Of a stretch of 64,000 nt of DNA, positions 43,537 through 52,423 are shown one piece after another (position 1 is the stretch's first letter; each line of letters opens with the position of its first letter). Source of the stretch: Cohnella cholangitidis (GTDB taxonomy: Bacteria > Bacillota > Bacilli > Paenibacillales > Paenibacillaceae). Location of the stretch: NCBI RefSeq assembly GCF_014107495.1, contig NZ_CP041969.1:3583501-3647500 (forward strand). The letters run 5' to 3'. The notes beneath the pieces were generated by a model. That model was not told the origin of the DNA. It did not search any database and worked only from the letters and a program-made list of their open reading frames with translations. Position numbers and translations under genes: made by a program.

Positions 43537-44451
43537 ATGATCTCATTTCCAACGATTCCCGCGGACCAATTGGTCCGTCGGCTGGAGCATCCCGGTCGTC
43601 AAATCCGCATGGTGCTCGATACCGACACCTTTAACGAAATCGACGATCAATTCGCGATTGCTTATGCACTTAAGTCGGCTGAGAATATGACCGTCGAAGC
43701 CTTGTACGCAGCACCTTTCTTCAACGAGTTGTCGACGGGGCCGGACGATGGCATGGAGAAGAGCTACCAAGAAATCCTGAAGATCCGGCGGATCATGAAT
43801 AGAGAAGACATCCCGGTGTACCGCGGTTCGACCGCTTACTTGCCAGCGGCCGATCGCCCCGTAGAGAGCGAAGCGGCTCGCAATCTGGTCGAACGCGCGA
43901 TGGCCAGCGATCCGTCCGATCCTCTCTATGTCGTATCCATCGGCGCGATTACGAACGTCGCATCGGCGTTATTGATGGAGCCCCGGATCGTCGAGCGCAT
44001 CGTCATCGTATGGCTTGGCGGCAATGCGTTGCATTGGGCGGATACCAAAGAATTTAACCTTATGCAAGATTTGCACGCCTCTCGCCTCGTATTCGATTGC
44101 GGTGCTCCGCTCGTGCTCGTTCCTTGTCTCGGAGTCGCGACCCATCTTCAAACCTCGCTGTCCGAATTGAGAGATTACGTGAAGGGCAAGAGCGAGATCG
44201 GGGATTATTTGTACGAAACTTACGAGAACTGCGCGAAGGATCATTTCGGATATTCCAGAGTCATCTGGGATATTTCGGTCATCGCTTGGCTGAATAACCC
44301 GGAATGGTGCTGGAGTTCTCTGACTCATAGTCCGCACATTTCGGAAGATCTCAGATGGAGTACGGATACGTACCGCCATCTCATTCGTTGCGTCCATTTC
44401 ATTCGCCGGGACGAAGTGTTCCGCGACCTGTTCCGCAAGATTGCGGATTAG
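43537..44451 (+). CDS. Nucleoside hydrolase family protein
   Basis: 304 residues. The N-terminal calcium/ribose-binding motif reads DTDTFNEIDDQFAIAYAL (Asp28, 30, 36, 37), the IUNH signature with an altered middle (usually DTDxGxDDA). VVSIGAITNVASAL and a C-terminal acidic region (SRVIWDISVIAW, where the last ligand Asp sits) are present. The family hydrolyses N-ribosidic bonds to ribose plus base. Next to ribokinase this would feed ribose into the pentose phosphate pathway, though related proteins in sugar operons may act on other ribosides. GGAGGG lies 11 bases before the ATG. Confidence 0.85.
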   Translation: MISFPTIPADQLVRRLEHPGRQIRMVLDTDTFNEIDDQFAIAYALKSAENMTVEALYAAPFFNELSTGPDDGMEKSYQEILKIRRIMNREDIPVYRGSTAYLPAADRPVESEAARNLVERAMASDPSDPLYVVSIGAITNVASALLMEPRIVERIVIVWLGGNALHWADTKEFNLMQDLHASRLVFDCGAPLVLVPCLGVATHLQTSLSELRDYVKGKSEIGDYLYETYENCAKDHFGYSRVIWDISVIAWLNNPEWCWSSLTHSPHISEDLRWSTDTYRHLIRCVHFIRRDEVFRDLFRKIAD

Positions 44452-44507
44452 GCGACGGTTAGCCCGGAAGGTAAGTTATCTAGAGCAAAGATGAAGAGGT
44501 GTTCGTT

Positions 44508-45422
44508 ATGAGACGACCCCGTATAGCGGTCGTAGGAAGCTTGAATATGGATCTGGTCGTCTCGACCGAACGGATGCCGAAGGTCGGCGAGACGATATCC
44601 GGGCAGACGATCCATTATATCCCCGGCGGCAAAGGCGCCAACCAAGCCGTCGGTTGCGCCAGATTAGGCGCCGAGGTGCACATGATCGGCGCGGTCGGGG
44701 ACGACATGTTCGGATCGTCGATGATGTCCAACATGCAAGACAACGGCGTCCTTCCGGACGGAATCGGGATCATCGAAGGAACGCCTACCGGAATCGCCTC
44801 TATCCTGCATACGCCCGAAGACAATTGCATCGTCATTATTCCCGGAGCCAACGGCGAGGTGACCCCCTCCAGAGTAGAGCAATCCGCGAGCTTCATTACG
44901 CAAGCCGATCTCCTGCTCGTCCAATTGGAGATTCCGTTGGAATCGGTCCACGCGGCACTACGCATTGCCAAGTCCGCCGGAGTACGAACGGTGTTGAATC
45001 CGGCTCCGGCTCGGGATCTACCGATTGACCTGCTGAAGCTAGCCGACTATATCACTCCGAACGAAACCGAGTTCGCCAGCCTCGGCGGCTTCAAGGAATC
45101 GGACGGGCAGGACGCTTGGCAGGCAGGGCTGGCGGATTGGGAGCAACGATACGGGAGTAAGGTGATCTTGACCCGGGGGGAACACGGCGCGTCGTACTGG
45201 AAGGATAGAGCCGCTGTAACGATCCCCGCCCCAATGGTGGAAGTCGTGGATAGCACGGGAGCTGGCGATTGCCTTAACGCGGCCTTCGGCTTCAGCCTCG
45301 CTTCCGGTTGGAGCCTTGAACAGTCGCTTACTTTCGCCGTGAAAGCAGCTTCTTTGTCGGTGACTAAATTTGGGGCTCAGGCTGGGATGCCTTTGGTAGA
45401 GGATGTAGGGCGGATGGAGTAA
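44508..45422 (+). CDS. rbsK: Ribokinase
   Basis: 304 residues. GSLNMDLVVSTERMPKVGET, IPGGKGANQAVGCARLGA and the catalytic DSTGAGD (Asp254) are all canonical for RbsK. It phosphorylates D-ribose (or a close pentose) at O5 with ATP. ATG 44508 follows GAAGAGG by eight bases; GTG 44499 overlaps that site. Last gene of the propeller/importer locus. Confidence 0.92.
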   Translation: MRRPRIAVVGSLNMDLVVSTERMPKVGETISGQTIHYIPGGKGANQAVGCARLGAEVHMIGAVGDDMFGSSMMSNMQDNGVLPDGIGIIEGTPTGIASILHTPEDNCIVIIPGANGEVTPSRVEQSASFITQADLLLVQLEIPLESVHAALRIAKSAGVRTVLNPAPARDLPIDLLKLADYITPNETEFASLGGFKESDGQDAWQAGLADWEQRYGSKVILTRGEHGASYWKDRAAVTIPAPMVEVVDSTGAGDCLNAAFGFSLASGWSLEQSLTFAVKAASLSVTKFGAQAGMPLVEDVGRME

Positions 45423-45430
45423 GTCATTCG

Positions 45431-45470
45431 ACAAAGAACCTCGATAACATGATGTTTCGCGGTTCTTTGT
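45431..45470 (+). terminator. Hairpin at the end of the ribokinase operon
   Basis: ACAAAGAACC / GGTTCTTTGT with an inner structured 20-nt loop; the following T tract is weak. Confidence 0.6.
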
Positions 45471-45472
45471 GT

Positions 45473-46120
45473 GCGCAAAATTAATATATATATAGAACTT
45501 ATGCTGATGATCGATGTTGTACGAGTTTTAATGGAAAGTCGAGGCTTAAAAGAGCGATTAAGTAGATTCAAAAAATGAAAAGTTTTTCCAATAGACCTTT
45601 TTCTCTAGGTTGAAAGAAAGAATCCTATCAATCTCAATATTTCTATCATTGAAGTGTTTAAGAAAGAGTTGTCCCCTTAAGAGGTGTCCAAATTAACCAT
45701 TCAGTTACCGATAAACCATCTGTTTCCCTTAGTTGAAGTTTATGATGTACAGAGATACAGAAAAGAAAGAAAAAAACTTTCCGGAAGAAGGAAAAGTAAA
45801 CAGCATTCAGCAATGCAAAGTGGATGACCGACTTGATACGTAATCGTCGTGTCGGTCAGTTTTATCATTACCGACACATCTAAGGCAAGTTTCAAATACG
45901 AGGGCACGCATAACATAGCATCCTGACTGCAAGGTGAGCGGTGGTTTTGTTAAGCCTTCCAATGCCGATTTGCCTATCAGTCAAATCGTTATTCAAATGC
46001 AGGACAAATACGTATAAATCCATTTGTGTTCTATTATCTGAATACTTCTAACAGTTGGACATTGTATAAAAGTAAAGGCGGAGTTCATATATTTGAGGTG
46101 GATAGAAACTCAGTATTTGT
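45473..46120. other. AT-rich gene-free stretch, left edge of an island
   Basis: Base composition drops visibly here. The only structure seen is a hairpin TGACCGAC / GTCGGTCA (45825-45858) followed by GTTTTA, possibly an old terminator. No ORF with a ribosome site was recognised. Confidence 0.5.
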
Positions 46121-46248
46121 TTATTTTGATTGATGAACGACTTCTGAGGCGTTTTTAACACCGTTTTGAGTTGAGTGTGAAAAGAACCCATACATTGTTC
46201 CAGAAGTAAAGAGAAGCGAGACTACGCAAATCAGAACTCCAATGATTG

Positions 46249-46971
46249 CTACCGATGAAGGTTTATCGTAAATCGACTTGTTTTCCTTATGATGAATGCA
46301 GATATTCGTCCACCTCTTACAAGATAGTGATTCACCGCGAACATATGAACTAATAGAATGATAAGATATATATTTGGCAATAGAATGAATATAAAACCAA
46401 GTGCAAAATACGCGTATTTTAGAACTCCAACCATTCCAAATGATGAGAAAAATTCAGACATTGATGAAATGGATATTGGTGTATCAATTTGTTTTCCCAT
46501 GAGAATCAACGTTACTAAGTCAATTGAAATAAAGAAAAACGAAACGCCAGTCCAAAAGCGATTCAAATTGTCATACTGGTTGTTCATATATAGCTTAATT
46601 GCAATTGTGAGTGTGCTTGCGAGTGCTAATAGCATGAAGCCTGTGAAGTATGCCATAATTACTGAGTGAAACTTATAGAAGAGGAAGGCGAGTAACATGA
46701 CTCCTACAATATAAAATCCAAGAGGGTTTTCATCGGAGTCATTTGAGGAAGAGCGTCTAGGTTTGGAATGTCGAGATGAGCGATTTATATTATAGATAAC
46801 TTTCTGTTGGATGAACTGAATAGTTTGGTGAATAGATGTTCCATTTCCAGTATGAGGAGCGTCACTTTTGGGAGAAAATAAAATTCCGAGAAAAACACCA
46901 ATAAAAGCGAATATTGAATCTTGTATGATTCCAGTTGAGTTTGTTGTTATGTAGTTTATGATAGCTGTCAT
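46249..46971 (-). CDS. Multi-pass membrane protein of unknown function
   Basis: 240 residues with hydrophobic segments near 15-35, 85-105, 105-125, 140-165 and 185-215. A polar Ser/Arg-rich stretch (RSSRHSKPRRSSSNDSDENP) lies between the first and second. ATG 46971 follows GGGAGG by five bases; the frame extends to 47007. The C-terminus may be shifted: another frame, 46121 to about 46300, reads DKPSSVAIIGVLICVVSL, a good further helix, and ends SEVVHQSK. No family recognised. Confidence 0.6.
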   Translation of the reverse strand: MTAIINYITTNSTGIIQDSIFAFIGVFLGILFSPKSDAPHTGNGTSIHQTIQFIQQKVIYNINRSSRHSKPRRSSSNDSDENPLGFYIVGVMLLAFLFYKFHSVIMAYFTGFMLLALASTLTIAIKLYMNNQYDNLNRFWTGVSFFFISIDLVTLILMGKQIDTPISISSMSEFFSSFGMVGVLKYAYFALGFIFILLPNIYLIILLVHMFAVNHYLVRGGRISAFIIRKTSRFTINLHR

Positions 46972-47028
46972 AAAGACCTCCCATTTTAAATTTGAAAAAA
47001 ACTTCAACTCTCTAGATTAAGTGGATTT

Positions 47029-47219
47029 ACTTATCGTGGGCTTGTTCAACTTCCAACGAAGAAATTTATCACTCACTGTCGCAATTTTGGATAAAATTCT
47101 TTAACGATTTTTATTGCGTTATGATTGCGTTTTCAGTAAAATGAGTTTAATAGTTCGTTGAGCTTGTTAATTCAATGTTACGAGCATTGAACTTAACTGA
47201 ACACTGACCCACGATAAGT
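47029..47219. repeat. MITE-like element with 12-bp terminal inverted repeats
   Basis: ACTTATCGTGGG (47029-47040) and its exact complement CCCACGATAAGT (47208-47219) bound a 191-bp, AT-rich, non-coding segment. Partial similarity continues inward (CTTGTTCA against GTGTTCAG). No clear target duplication was seen. Confidence 0.5.
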
Positions 47220-47247
47220 GTGTTAGTCAGATCGATATGCCTGTGTT

Positions 47248-47276
47248 GAAGACTCTTTTGCTGGGAGTCTTTTTTA
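47248..47276 (+). terminator. Orphan plus-strand terminator
   Basis: AAGACTC-TTTTGCTGG-GAGTCTT followed by T6. No plus-strand gene lies upstream, so it may end a transcript from within or beyond the MITE-like element. Confidence 0.55.
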
Positions 47277-47444
47277 TTTCTCTTTTCGAACCCCTTTAAA
47301 TGGCCCTGGGCTACTGGTTTTCTGGTCCATAAAGCGACCAGTCTCAGTATTACGCTTTGTCCAATTGCCGTTTGGCGCTTGGAACTGGCTGCGCTGAGTG
47401 ACTTGACCTACTCGGCCGCCTCCTGCTTGTCCGTTTTTTGCCAT
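47274..47444 (-). CDS. Small conserved basic protein
   Basis: 56 residues beginning MAKNGQAGGGRVGQVTQRSQ and rich in Gly, Lys, Arg and Asn. A similar small Gly/Lys-rich protein occurs widely in Bacillales, often in islands; function unknown. ATG 47444 with GGAGG eight bases before it is preferred over 47462. Confidence 0.65.
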   Translation of the reverse strand: MAKNGQAGGGRVGQVTQRSQFQAPNGNWTKRNTETGRFMDQKTSSPGPFKGVRKEK

Positions 47445-47535
47445 GCGATCCACCTCCTTCATGGAACAAATTTCCTTCTCGAAATCTAGTCTAGCATCGT
47501 CGCCAATTATTTGTCAACCACATAATCAATTTAAT

Positions 47536-47608
47536 TTGTTTGTACAGCAAACAAGTTCACGTTTTTGATTTTTTACATTGTTTGGAGTATAATCATGAAT
47601 TTTGTTTG
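47536..47608 (+). promoter_or_regulatory. Promoter and TTGTTTG operators of the ImmR-like gene
   Basis: A -35 TTGATT (47565-47570), 17-bp spacer and -10 TATAAT (47588-47593) form a good SigA promoter. TTGTTTG occurs at 47536-47542, 47578-47584 and 47602-47608, and inverted as CAAACAA at 47548-47554, overlapping and flanking that promoter. This fits autorepression by the HTH protein encoded next. Confidence 0.65.
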
Positions 47609-47694
47609 CTCCATTGACAAAAACGTTGATTATAGTCAATACTATAGAATGTAAAGACTTCTTATTAGAGTATAATTTGGAATTGAGGATTTTT

Positions 47695-48027
47695 ATGGAA
47701 CACCTTATTTACACAGAAATTGGTCGTAAAATTAGAGAAGAACGAGATAAAAAAGGATGGACGCAACAAGAATTGAGTGACATGGTAGAACTTACTCGCT
47801 CTTCAATTGCAAACATTGAACTTGGAAGGCAAAAAATTCAAGTTCATGTTCTATATACTTTTGCAAAGTTATTTGGAATTAATCCAACTGATTTAATGCC
47901 TCAAACTAATCAGATTTATCAAGATGAAGTTATTACGGATGAAAAAGAATCTCTTGATAAAGAAAGCAGAGATTTTCTAGAACGTATTCTTAAAAAATCA
48001 TCACATGGAGGAGGGGATGAAAAATGA
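47695..48027 (+). CDS. XRE/Cro-type HTH regulator (ImmR-like)
   Basis: 110 residues with an N-terminal HTH_3 (IGRKIREERDKKGWTQQELSDMV, LTRSSIANIELGRQKI). It overlaps the ImmA-like protease gene by 4 bp (ATGA). In ICEBs1 and related elements ImmR represses element genes until ImmA cleaves it, and the same logic is likely here. GAGG precedes ATG 47695; the longer frame from 47602 lacks a site. Confidence 0.88.
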   Translation: MEHLIYTEIGRKIREERDKKGWTQQELSDMVELTRSSIANIELGRQKIQVHVLYTFAKLFGINPTDLMPQTNQIYQDEVITDEKESLDKESRDFLERILKKSSHGGGDEK

Positions 48028-48560
48028 ATCTAAAAAAAGTAGAACGATTGGCTTACTCAATTTTAGAGGAGTTTAAGATTACCGAACCACATGTGCCAAT
48101 TAGAAATATTGCAAAAGAATTAGGCATCTCAGTAATAGACGAGGATTTCAGTGATTCTGATATATCAGGAATGTTATTTCGAGATGAAGAAGAAAATATT
48201 AATATAATAGGTGTTAATTCATCACACAGTAAGAACAGACAAAGGTTCACTATTGCTCATGAAGTTGGACATTTCTTGCTTCACAAAGGTGAAACAACTC
48301 ACTTTGACCGTGGGGCGTTTCGAGTGAATTATCGAAACAGTCTTTCCTCAACAGCAACTAATAAAGAGGAGATAGAAGCAAATACATTTGCCGCTGCTAT
48401 TCTTATGCCAGAACATTTCATTATTCCTGCGATTGAACAGAAATTAAGTGATGGATTGGATATTTCAGATGATATAAATGAAATAGGAGAAATTGCAGAG
48501 CTATTTAGGGTTAGTCCACAAGCATTGTACATTCGTTTAGGTAAATTAGGTTATATCTAA
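48024..48560 (+). CDS. ImmA/IrrE-family metallopeptidase
   Basis: 178 residues. Zinc motif HEVGH (79-83) and the third-ligand Glu in EEIEANTFAAAILMP mark a COG2856 (DUF955) protease. It probably cleaves the HTH repressor encoded in the overlapping upstream gene upon a damage or mating signal. No integrase or conjugation gene is visible in the window, so the element may be decayed or the pair may now serve the neighbouring defence genes. Confidence 0.9.
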   Translation: MNLKKVERLAYSILEEFKITEPHVPIRNIAKELGISVIDEDFSDSDISGMLFRDEEENINIIGVNSSHSKNRQRFTIAHEVGHFLLHKGETTHFDRGAFRVNYRNSLSSTATNKEEIEANTFAAAILMPEHFIIPAIEQKLSDGLDISDDINEIGEIAELFRVSPQALYIRLGKLGYI

Positions 48561-48932
48561 TTTCATCAATAAACAAAAATATGGAATTGTCTAATAATAT
48601 GTATGGTTTGTAAATAAATAATTTATTGGTAGAGCAACAACAAGCGAGAGTAATCACTGCTAGCTGATTGGCGACAGATTAAGAAGGAAATAGAGCTGCT
48701 TGGGTTATTTCAGAGATCTCTTCTAGCAGATATAATGTTTTGGTCACAAATGGTAGAAAAGAGACTTCTATTCATACAAATTGAGTGATAAGGATTAAGT
48801 ATTTGTAATTGACAGAATTTGGGCGATAGATTACTTTTAGACTAATTCAATATTAAAATCGGAAGCACCGTTAAATTAGTATGGGAATCCCCATCAAATT
48901 TAGCGGTGTTTATTTAATAAGGAGAATATATC
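48561..48932. other. Intergenic with a long terminator-like hairpin
   Basis: CACCGTTAAATT (48866-48877) pairs with AAATTTAGCGGTG (48896-48908), enclosing GGG-AAT-CCC, and is followed by TTTATTT. It could end the ImmR/ImmA transcript. The remaining 300 bases show no gene. Confidence 0.5.
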
Positions 48933-49160
48933 TTGAAGATGAAAAGAAATAAGAAATCTATTCGCATTATAACGAATGAACAGATTCAAAATTGTATTTT
49001 CTCTGGTGTTAAAGTGGAGGCGTGGATATTTGATGAGCTTGATAAAGTGGGAAAAATCAGTTCTTATAATGAGACCGTGGTAGAAATAGATAAAGAGTAT
49101 TACATGCGGCAGAACTGCATATTTTATACTACGGAAAATTATTTCATATTATGTAATTGA
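48933..49160 (+). CDS. Small hypothetical protein
   Basis: 75 residues, a basic N-terminus (KMKRNKKSIRIITNEQ) then a mixed region. No family recognised. AAGGAG lies eight bases before TTG 48933; ATG 48939 is an alternative. Confidence 0.5.
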   Translation: MKMKRNKKSIRIITNEQIQNCIFSGVKVEAWIFDELDKVGKISSYNETVVEIDKEYYMRQNCIFYTTENYFILCN

Positions 49161-49306
49161 ATAAAATTGATGCGAATTCGTGTCGTAAACGAAAAGTTAT
49201 TGGGGATATTGTCATAAATATGCAGGAAGTAATACCTATTGTGAAGAATCAGTAATCATAAGTGAGAAATGACCTTCACTATATATAGAAAGAGTTGAAC
49301 ATATTG

Positions 49307-50602
49307 ATGGACCAGTTGACTAAAGGTACTTGGGTTGTTAATTCTAACAAGCATATGATGCAAATTAAAGCCAATACAGCAGAATTAAGTTATTTTGAAG
49401 CAACGGAGCAATCGGGTAAGGCGGGAACTTTGCTTGGTAGACTTATTGCAGACAAAGATGAAATCATATCTTTCAAAAAAGCCAAGGTCTTTGCTCGACA
49501 ATCTGGAATAACACCAGCAGAGACGAAGGTATATTTAGATTTCTTAAAAGCAGAGGGGAAAATTGATTATAATACAGACATTGACGGAGGAGTAAAAGAA
49601 TTAGAGATTTATTGTTTCTCGACTGTAGATGCGTTACAAACTGTTGCGAGAATGTATGAGAAATTTGAACCCAGTGAATTTGAACAAGCAAGTCTTCTTG
49701 GACTGCAATCAACATATGAATTGCCAAGATATGAAAATGAGTTGAAGGATATTCTTTCAAAAAACGGTATTAGAGATGAAGTTGCTGCTACAGCCGTTCA
49801 ACTCCAACAAGTTCTTGGACTTGTAAAAACAAGCGGAGACCCAAGTGAACAAATATTATATAATGAATATGCTTTCAGTGGAGATCCTACCAAGGTTGCG
49901 AAAGCGATAAGTAATTTGGATTCCACAGAAAAAGATATGGTGAATGAAGTTCAAAGTTTAGTTATGGATTCACCTGGATTTCAGGCTGATGCAATTCCAC
50001 AATATATTAGCCCTCACATCGTTAAGTTGATGGAGGGGGTAGGATTACTTGATGGAATTACCGTACAGTCATCATTTGGTTCGGCAGTATATTACACTAC
50101 GCCACAGTTAAAAGGGCAGGGTATAGGCGGTGTATTGTCCTTTTCACAGGATATTTTTCATAAAGCCAAAATACTTTTAAGCTGCCTTCGTTTCGGTCAA
50201 ACGAAGTCTGTATATGGCAGAGGTAGAATTTCAACACAAGATAAAATGGTCAATATCGTAAACAAGCTTGTTCGTGGCGAATGGGTTGGCAAATGTACAG
50301 CAATCGGTCAAGACTATCAACTACTTGAAATGGATGGTGTAATAGAAACTACACCGGCTGGTGGTGGTCAGTTTTATATGAAATTACGTCAAACTGAAGT
50401 GGGTAGGATGGTCCAACAATTATTGACGTATAAAAGAGTTCTTCCTGAACATGAAGTGGATGTAGAAGATTTCCTGAAAACACAACCAAATGGGTATGTA
50501 ATACCTGAAGCCAGACGTAAACACATTGAAGCGAATGATACCGCACCAGTTGCTGATGCGAGAGCAAGATTACTAAATTCCCTCAGAACGGGGATGAGAT
50601 AG
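49307..50602 (+). CDS. Uncharacterised island protein paired with a nuclease
   Basis: 431 residues, soluble. Segments such as KAKVFARQSGITPAETKVYL look like winged-helix folds, and the N- and C-terminal parts (LTKGTWVVNSNKH, LVRGEWVGKCTAIGQ) echo one another, suggesting an internal duplication. No enzymatic motif is seen. It is 2 bp from the following PD-(D/E)XK gene, so the two are certainly co-expressed; a DNA-recognition or regulatory partner is a reasonable guess. ATG 49307 and TTG 49295/49304 are possible starts behind GAAAGAG. Confidence 0.7.
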   Translation: MDQLTKGTWVVNSNKHMMQIKANTAELSYFEATEQSGKAGTLLGRLIADKDEIISFKKAKVFARQSGITPAETKVYLDFLKAEGKIDYNTDIDGGVKELEIYCFSTVDALQTVARMYEKFEPSEFEQASLLGLQSTYELPRYENELKDILSKNGIRDEVAATAVQLQQVLGLVKTSGDPSEQILYNEYAFSGDPTKVAKAISNLDSTEKDMVNEVQSLVMDSPGFQADAIPQYISPHIVKLMEGVGLLDGITVQSSFGSAVYYTTPQLKGQGIGGVLSFSQDIFHKAKILLSCLRFGQTKSVYGRGRISTQDKMVNIVNKLVRGEWVGKCTAIGQDYQLLEMDGVIETTPAGGGQFYMKLRQTEVGRMVQQLLTYKRVLPEHEVDVEDFLKTQPNGYVIPEARRKHIEANDTAPVADARARLLNSLRTGMR

Positions 50603-50604
50603 AA

Positions 50605-52263
50605 ATGAATGGTAATAACAGAAATGAAAATCTATCACAAAGAAATAATGGTGAAAAAGGCTATTCACTTGAATATATGGTGACGGGCTTATTTCAAAGT
50701 CAAGGTTACTTAGCTAGACGGTCCATTCCTTTACAATATGGTCCGATAAATCAAGATGCAACTGATATAGATGTTTTAGGTATCCAATTCACCCTACCAT
50801 TTAAGGGACATCGGATTATTTGTGATTGTAAAAATAAGCAAAAATCCAAACCATACGAACGGATATTCTGGGCAAAAGGATTAGGCGAATTTACAAAAGC
50901 AACTGACGTTTATGTGGCATTGCCAAAAACCTCCGGTGATATTATTAACTTTGCACTTACTGGTGGAGTTAGAGTTCTGACTAATGATAGATTTAGTCAG
51001 TTTTCTAATACACCATCTGGTTCGTATGGAACAGCTGATGAAAAATTTTATAAAACATATTCTGAAGCCATCGATAGAGTTGTAAAAATTGATAAGCAAG
51101 CAGAAAGAATGTGGCTTACAGTACGGAAACTTTATCTCAAAGAGGACCCATATACCTCATTAAATATTGCTTTCGACTTTTTAGAGACAGCGACAAAACA
51201 ACTAAATTTAACAAAGCATCATTCAATAAATAGTATGTTTTGGAAATATATTTGTTGCGAACTTGTTGTACTAATTGGGTTGCAAGTGCTTTGGATTTGC
51301 GCAGATACATACTCATTACCGGAGAGAGCAAGAGAGGATCGAATACTTAGTAAACTTACCTATGGTGAATTGGAGTCTTCACAAGTACACCAATTACTTA
51401 ATTCTGCAAGTGATTTGGCAAATGAAATAGTAAGAGCGAATGTACCTCCAACCTATTTACCTAAATCTAGACTTATTGAATTTGGGGAATTTCCACCACC
51501 TCAATATTCATACAGTCTAATAGGTCTAGTTGAACGTGCATTACAGAACCCACAATGGTATGTTGATATGCCTCAATTACTGGATTTCTTACTGTTTGAA
51601 CAAGGGTTGAAGGGGAAGGATTTCTCTGACAATGCATACAGGGTTATGTTTAGAAGTGGGCTGTCAGATGAAAAGTTAAAAGCATCTAAGAATATTTTAT
51701 CCTTTATTAAAGATAATGTTGGATTTGAATGGAAAATGATCTGGTCTAATCCGGCAGAGATAAATACTGCTTCAAACACAAAATCAACTCCTATGAGTTC
51801 AAAACAAAATATTGGACAAATAAGTAATGAAATAAAAAATGAAAAAACTAATAATTATTCCCAAGACATTACCTCTACAATGTTAGAAGTAAAAAATGAT
51901 AATAAAACTCCAATTCATACAAGTAATGATAAACAGTTGGAGATGCCATTAGATGCAAAACTTAATAACAATACGGATATTCATCCGATAAAAGAGCATA
52001 GTTTAGCATTAAGAAAAACGGTTGAACTTGAGCCATTAAAGTTTTTCAATGATGACTTTTTGAGTAAATACACAAAATACAAAAACTTCCATCAACTGTT
52101 GAGTGATAATAAACTCACTTCTTATAGTGATATTTCAAAAATGAGAAATGAAGAACGTGATGAGTTAGCTATAAAGGTAAGTCATTATAAAAAGTGGGAT
52201 GACATATTAGATGCAGCAATGAATGAAATACTTGAAAAAAGAATTAACGAAATAAAAAAGTAA
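50605..52263 (+). CDS. Mrr-like PD-(D/E)XK nuclease protein
   Basis: 552 residues. The N-terminal part fits the restriction-endonuclease-like fold: Glu23 in YSLEYMVTGLFQSQGY, Asp54/Asp56 in ATDIDVLGI and the D-x-K triad at 74-76 in IICDCKNK. The middle is helical, with one hydrophobic stretch (ELVVLIGLQVLWI, about 220). Residues 390-460 are a low-complexity Asn/Ser/Lys linker, followed by a C-terminal domain of about 90 residues. It is likely a DNA-cutting defence effector acting with the protein encoded 2 bp upstream. No close family recognised. Confidence 0.75.
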   Translation: MNGNNRNENLSQRNNGEKGYSLEYMVTGLFQSQGYLARRSIPLQYGPINQDATDIDVLGIQFTLPFKGHRIICDCKNKQKSKPYERIFWAKGLGEFTKATDVYVALPKTSGDIINFALTGGVRVLTNDRFSQFSNTPSGSYGTADEKFYKTYSEAIDRVVKIDKQAERMWLTVRKLYLKEDPYTSLNIAFDFLETATKQLNLTKHHSINSMFWKYICCELVVLIGLQVLWICADTYSLPERAREDRILSKLTYGELESSQVHQLLNSASDLANEIVRANVPPTYLPKSRLIEFGEFPPPQYSYSLIGLVERALQNPQWYVDMPQLLDFLLFEQGLKGKDFSDNAYRVMFRSGLSDEKLKASKNILSFIKDNVGFEWKMIWSNPAEINTASNTKSTPMSSKQNIGQISNEIKNEKTNNYSQDITSTMLEVKNDNKTPIHTSNDKQLEMPLDAKLNNNTDIHPIKEHSLALRKTVELEPLKFFNDDFLSKYTKYKNFHQLLSDNKLTSYSDISKMRNEERDELAIKVSHYKKWDDILDAAMNEILEKRINEIKK

Positions 52264-52286
52264 AAATAAAGACTGCAAAAGTAAAA

Positions 52287-52328
52287 AAAAGCGTGGCTGG
52301 TTAACACTAGTCAACGCTTTTAAATTTT
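52287..52328 (+). terminator. Terminator after the nuclease gene
   Basis: AAAAGCGTGGCTGGT / ACTAGTCAACGCTTTT (one bulge, G-U pairs) followed by TAAATTTT. Confidence 0.7.
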
Positions 52329-52423
52329 GTTATCATTTAAATTTCAGTTTAGCAGGAAAAGACGAACTAATGCCGAACGTTAATGAGATATGTCGAAATA
52401 TGATTTGAGGCAGGGAAACTACT

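Noticed and set aside
45473..46120. Transposase remnant at the island edge
   Set aside because: No translated frame gave transposase-like sequence; only a hairpin is visible.
47029..47219. Complete insertion sequence
   Set aside because: Only 191 bp and non-coding, without a clear target-site duplication; called MITE-like at most.
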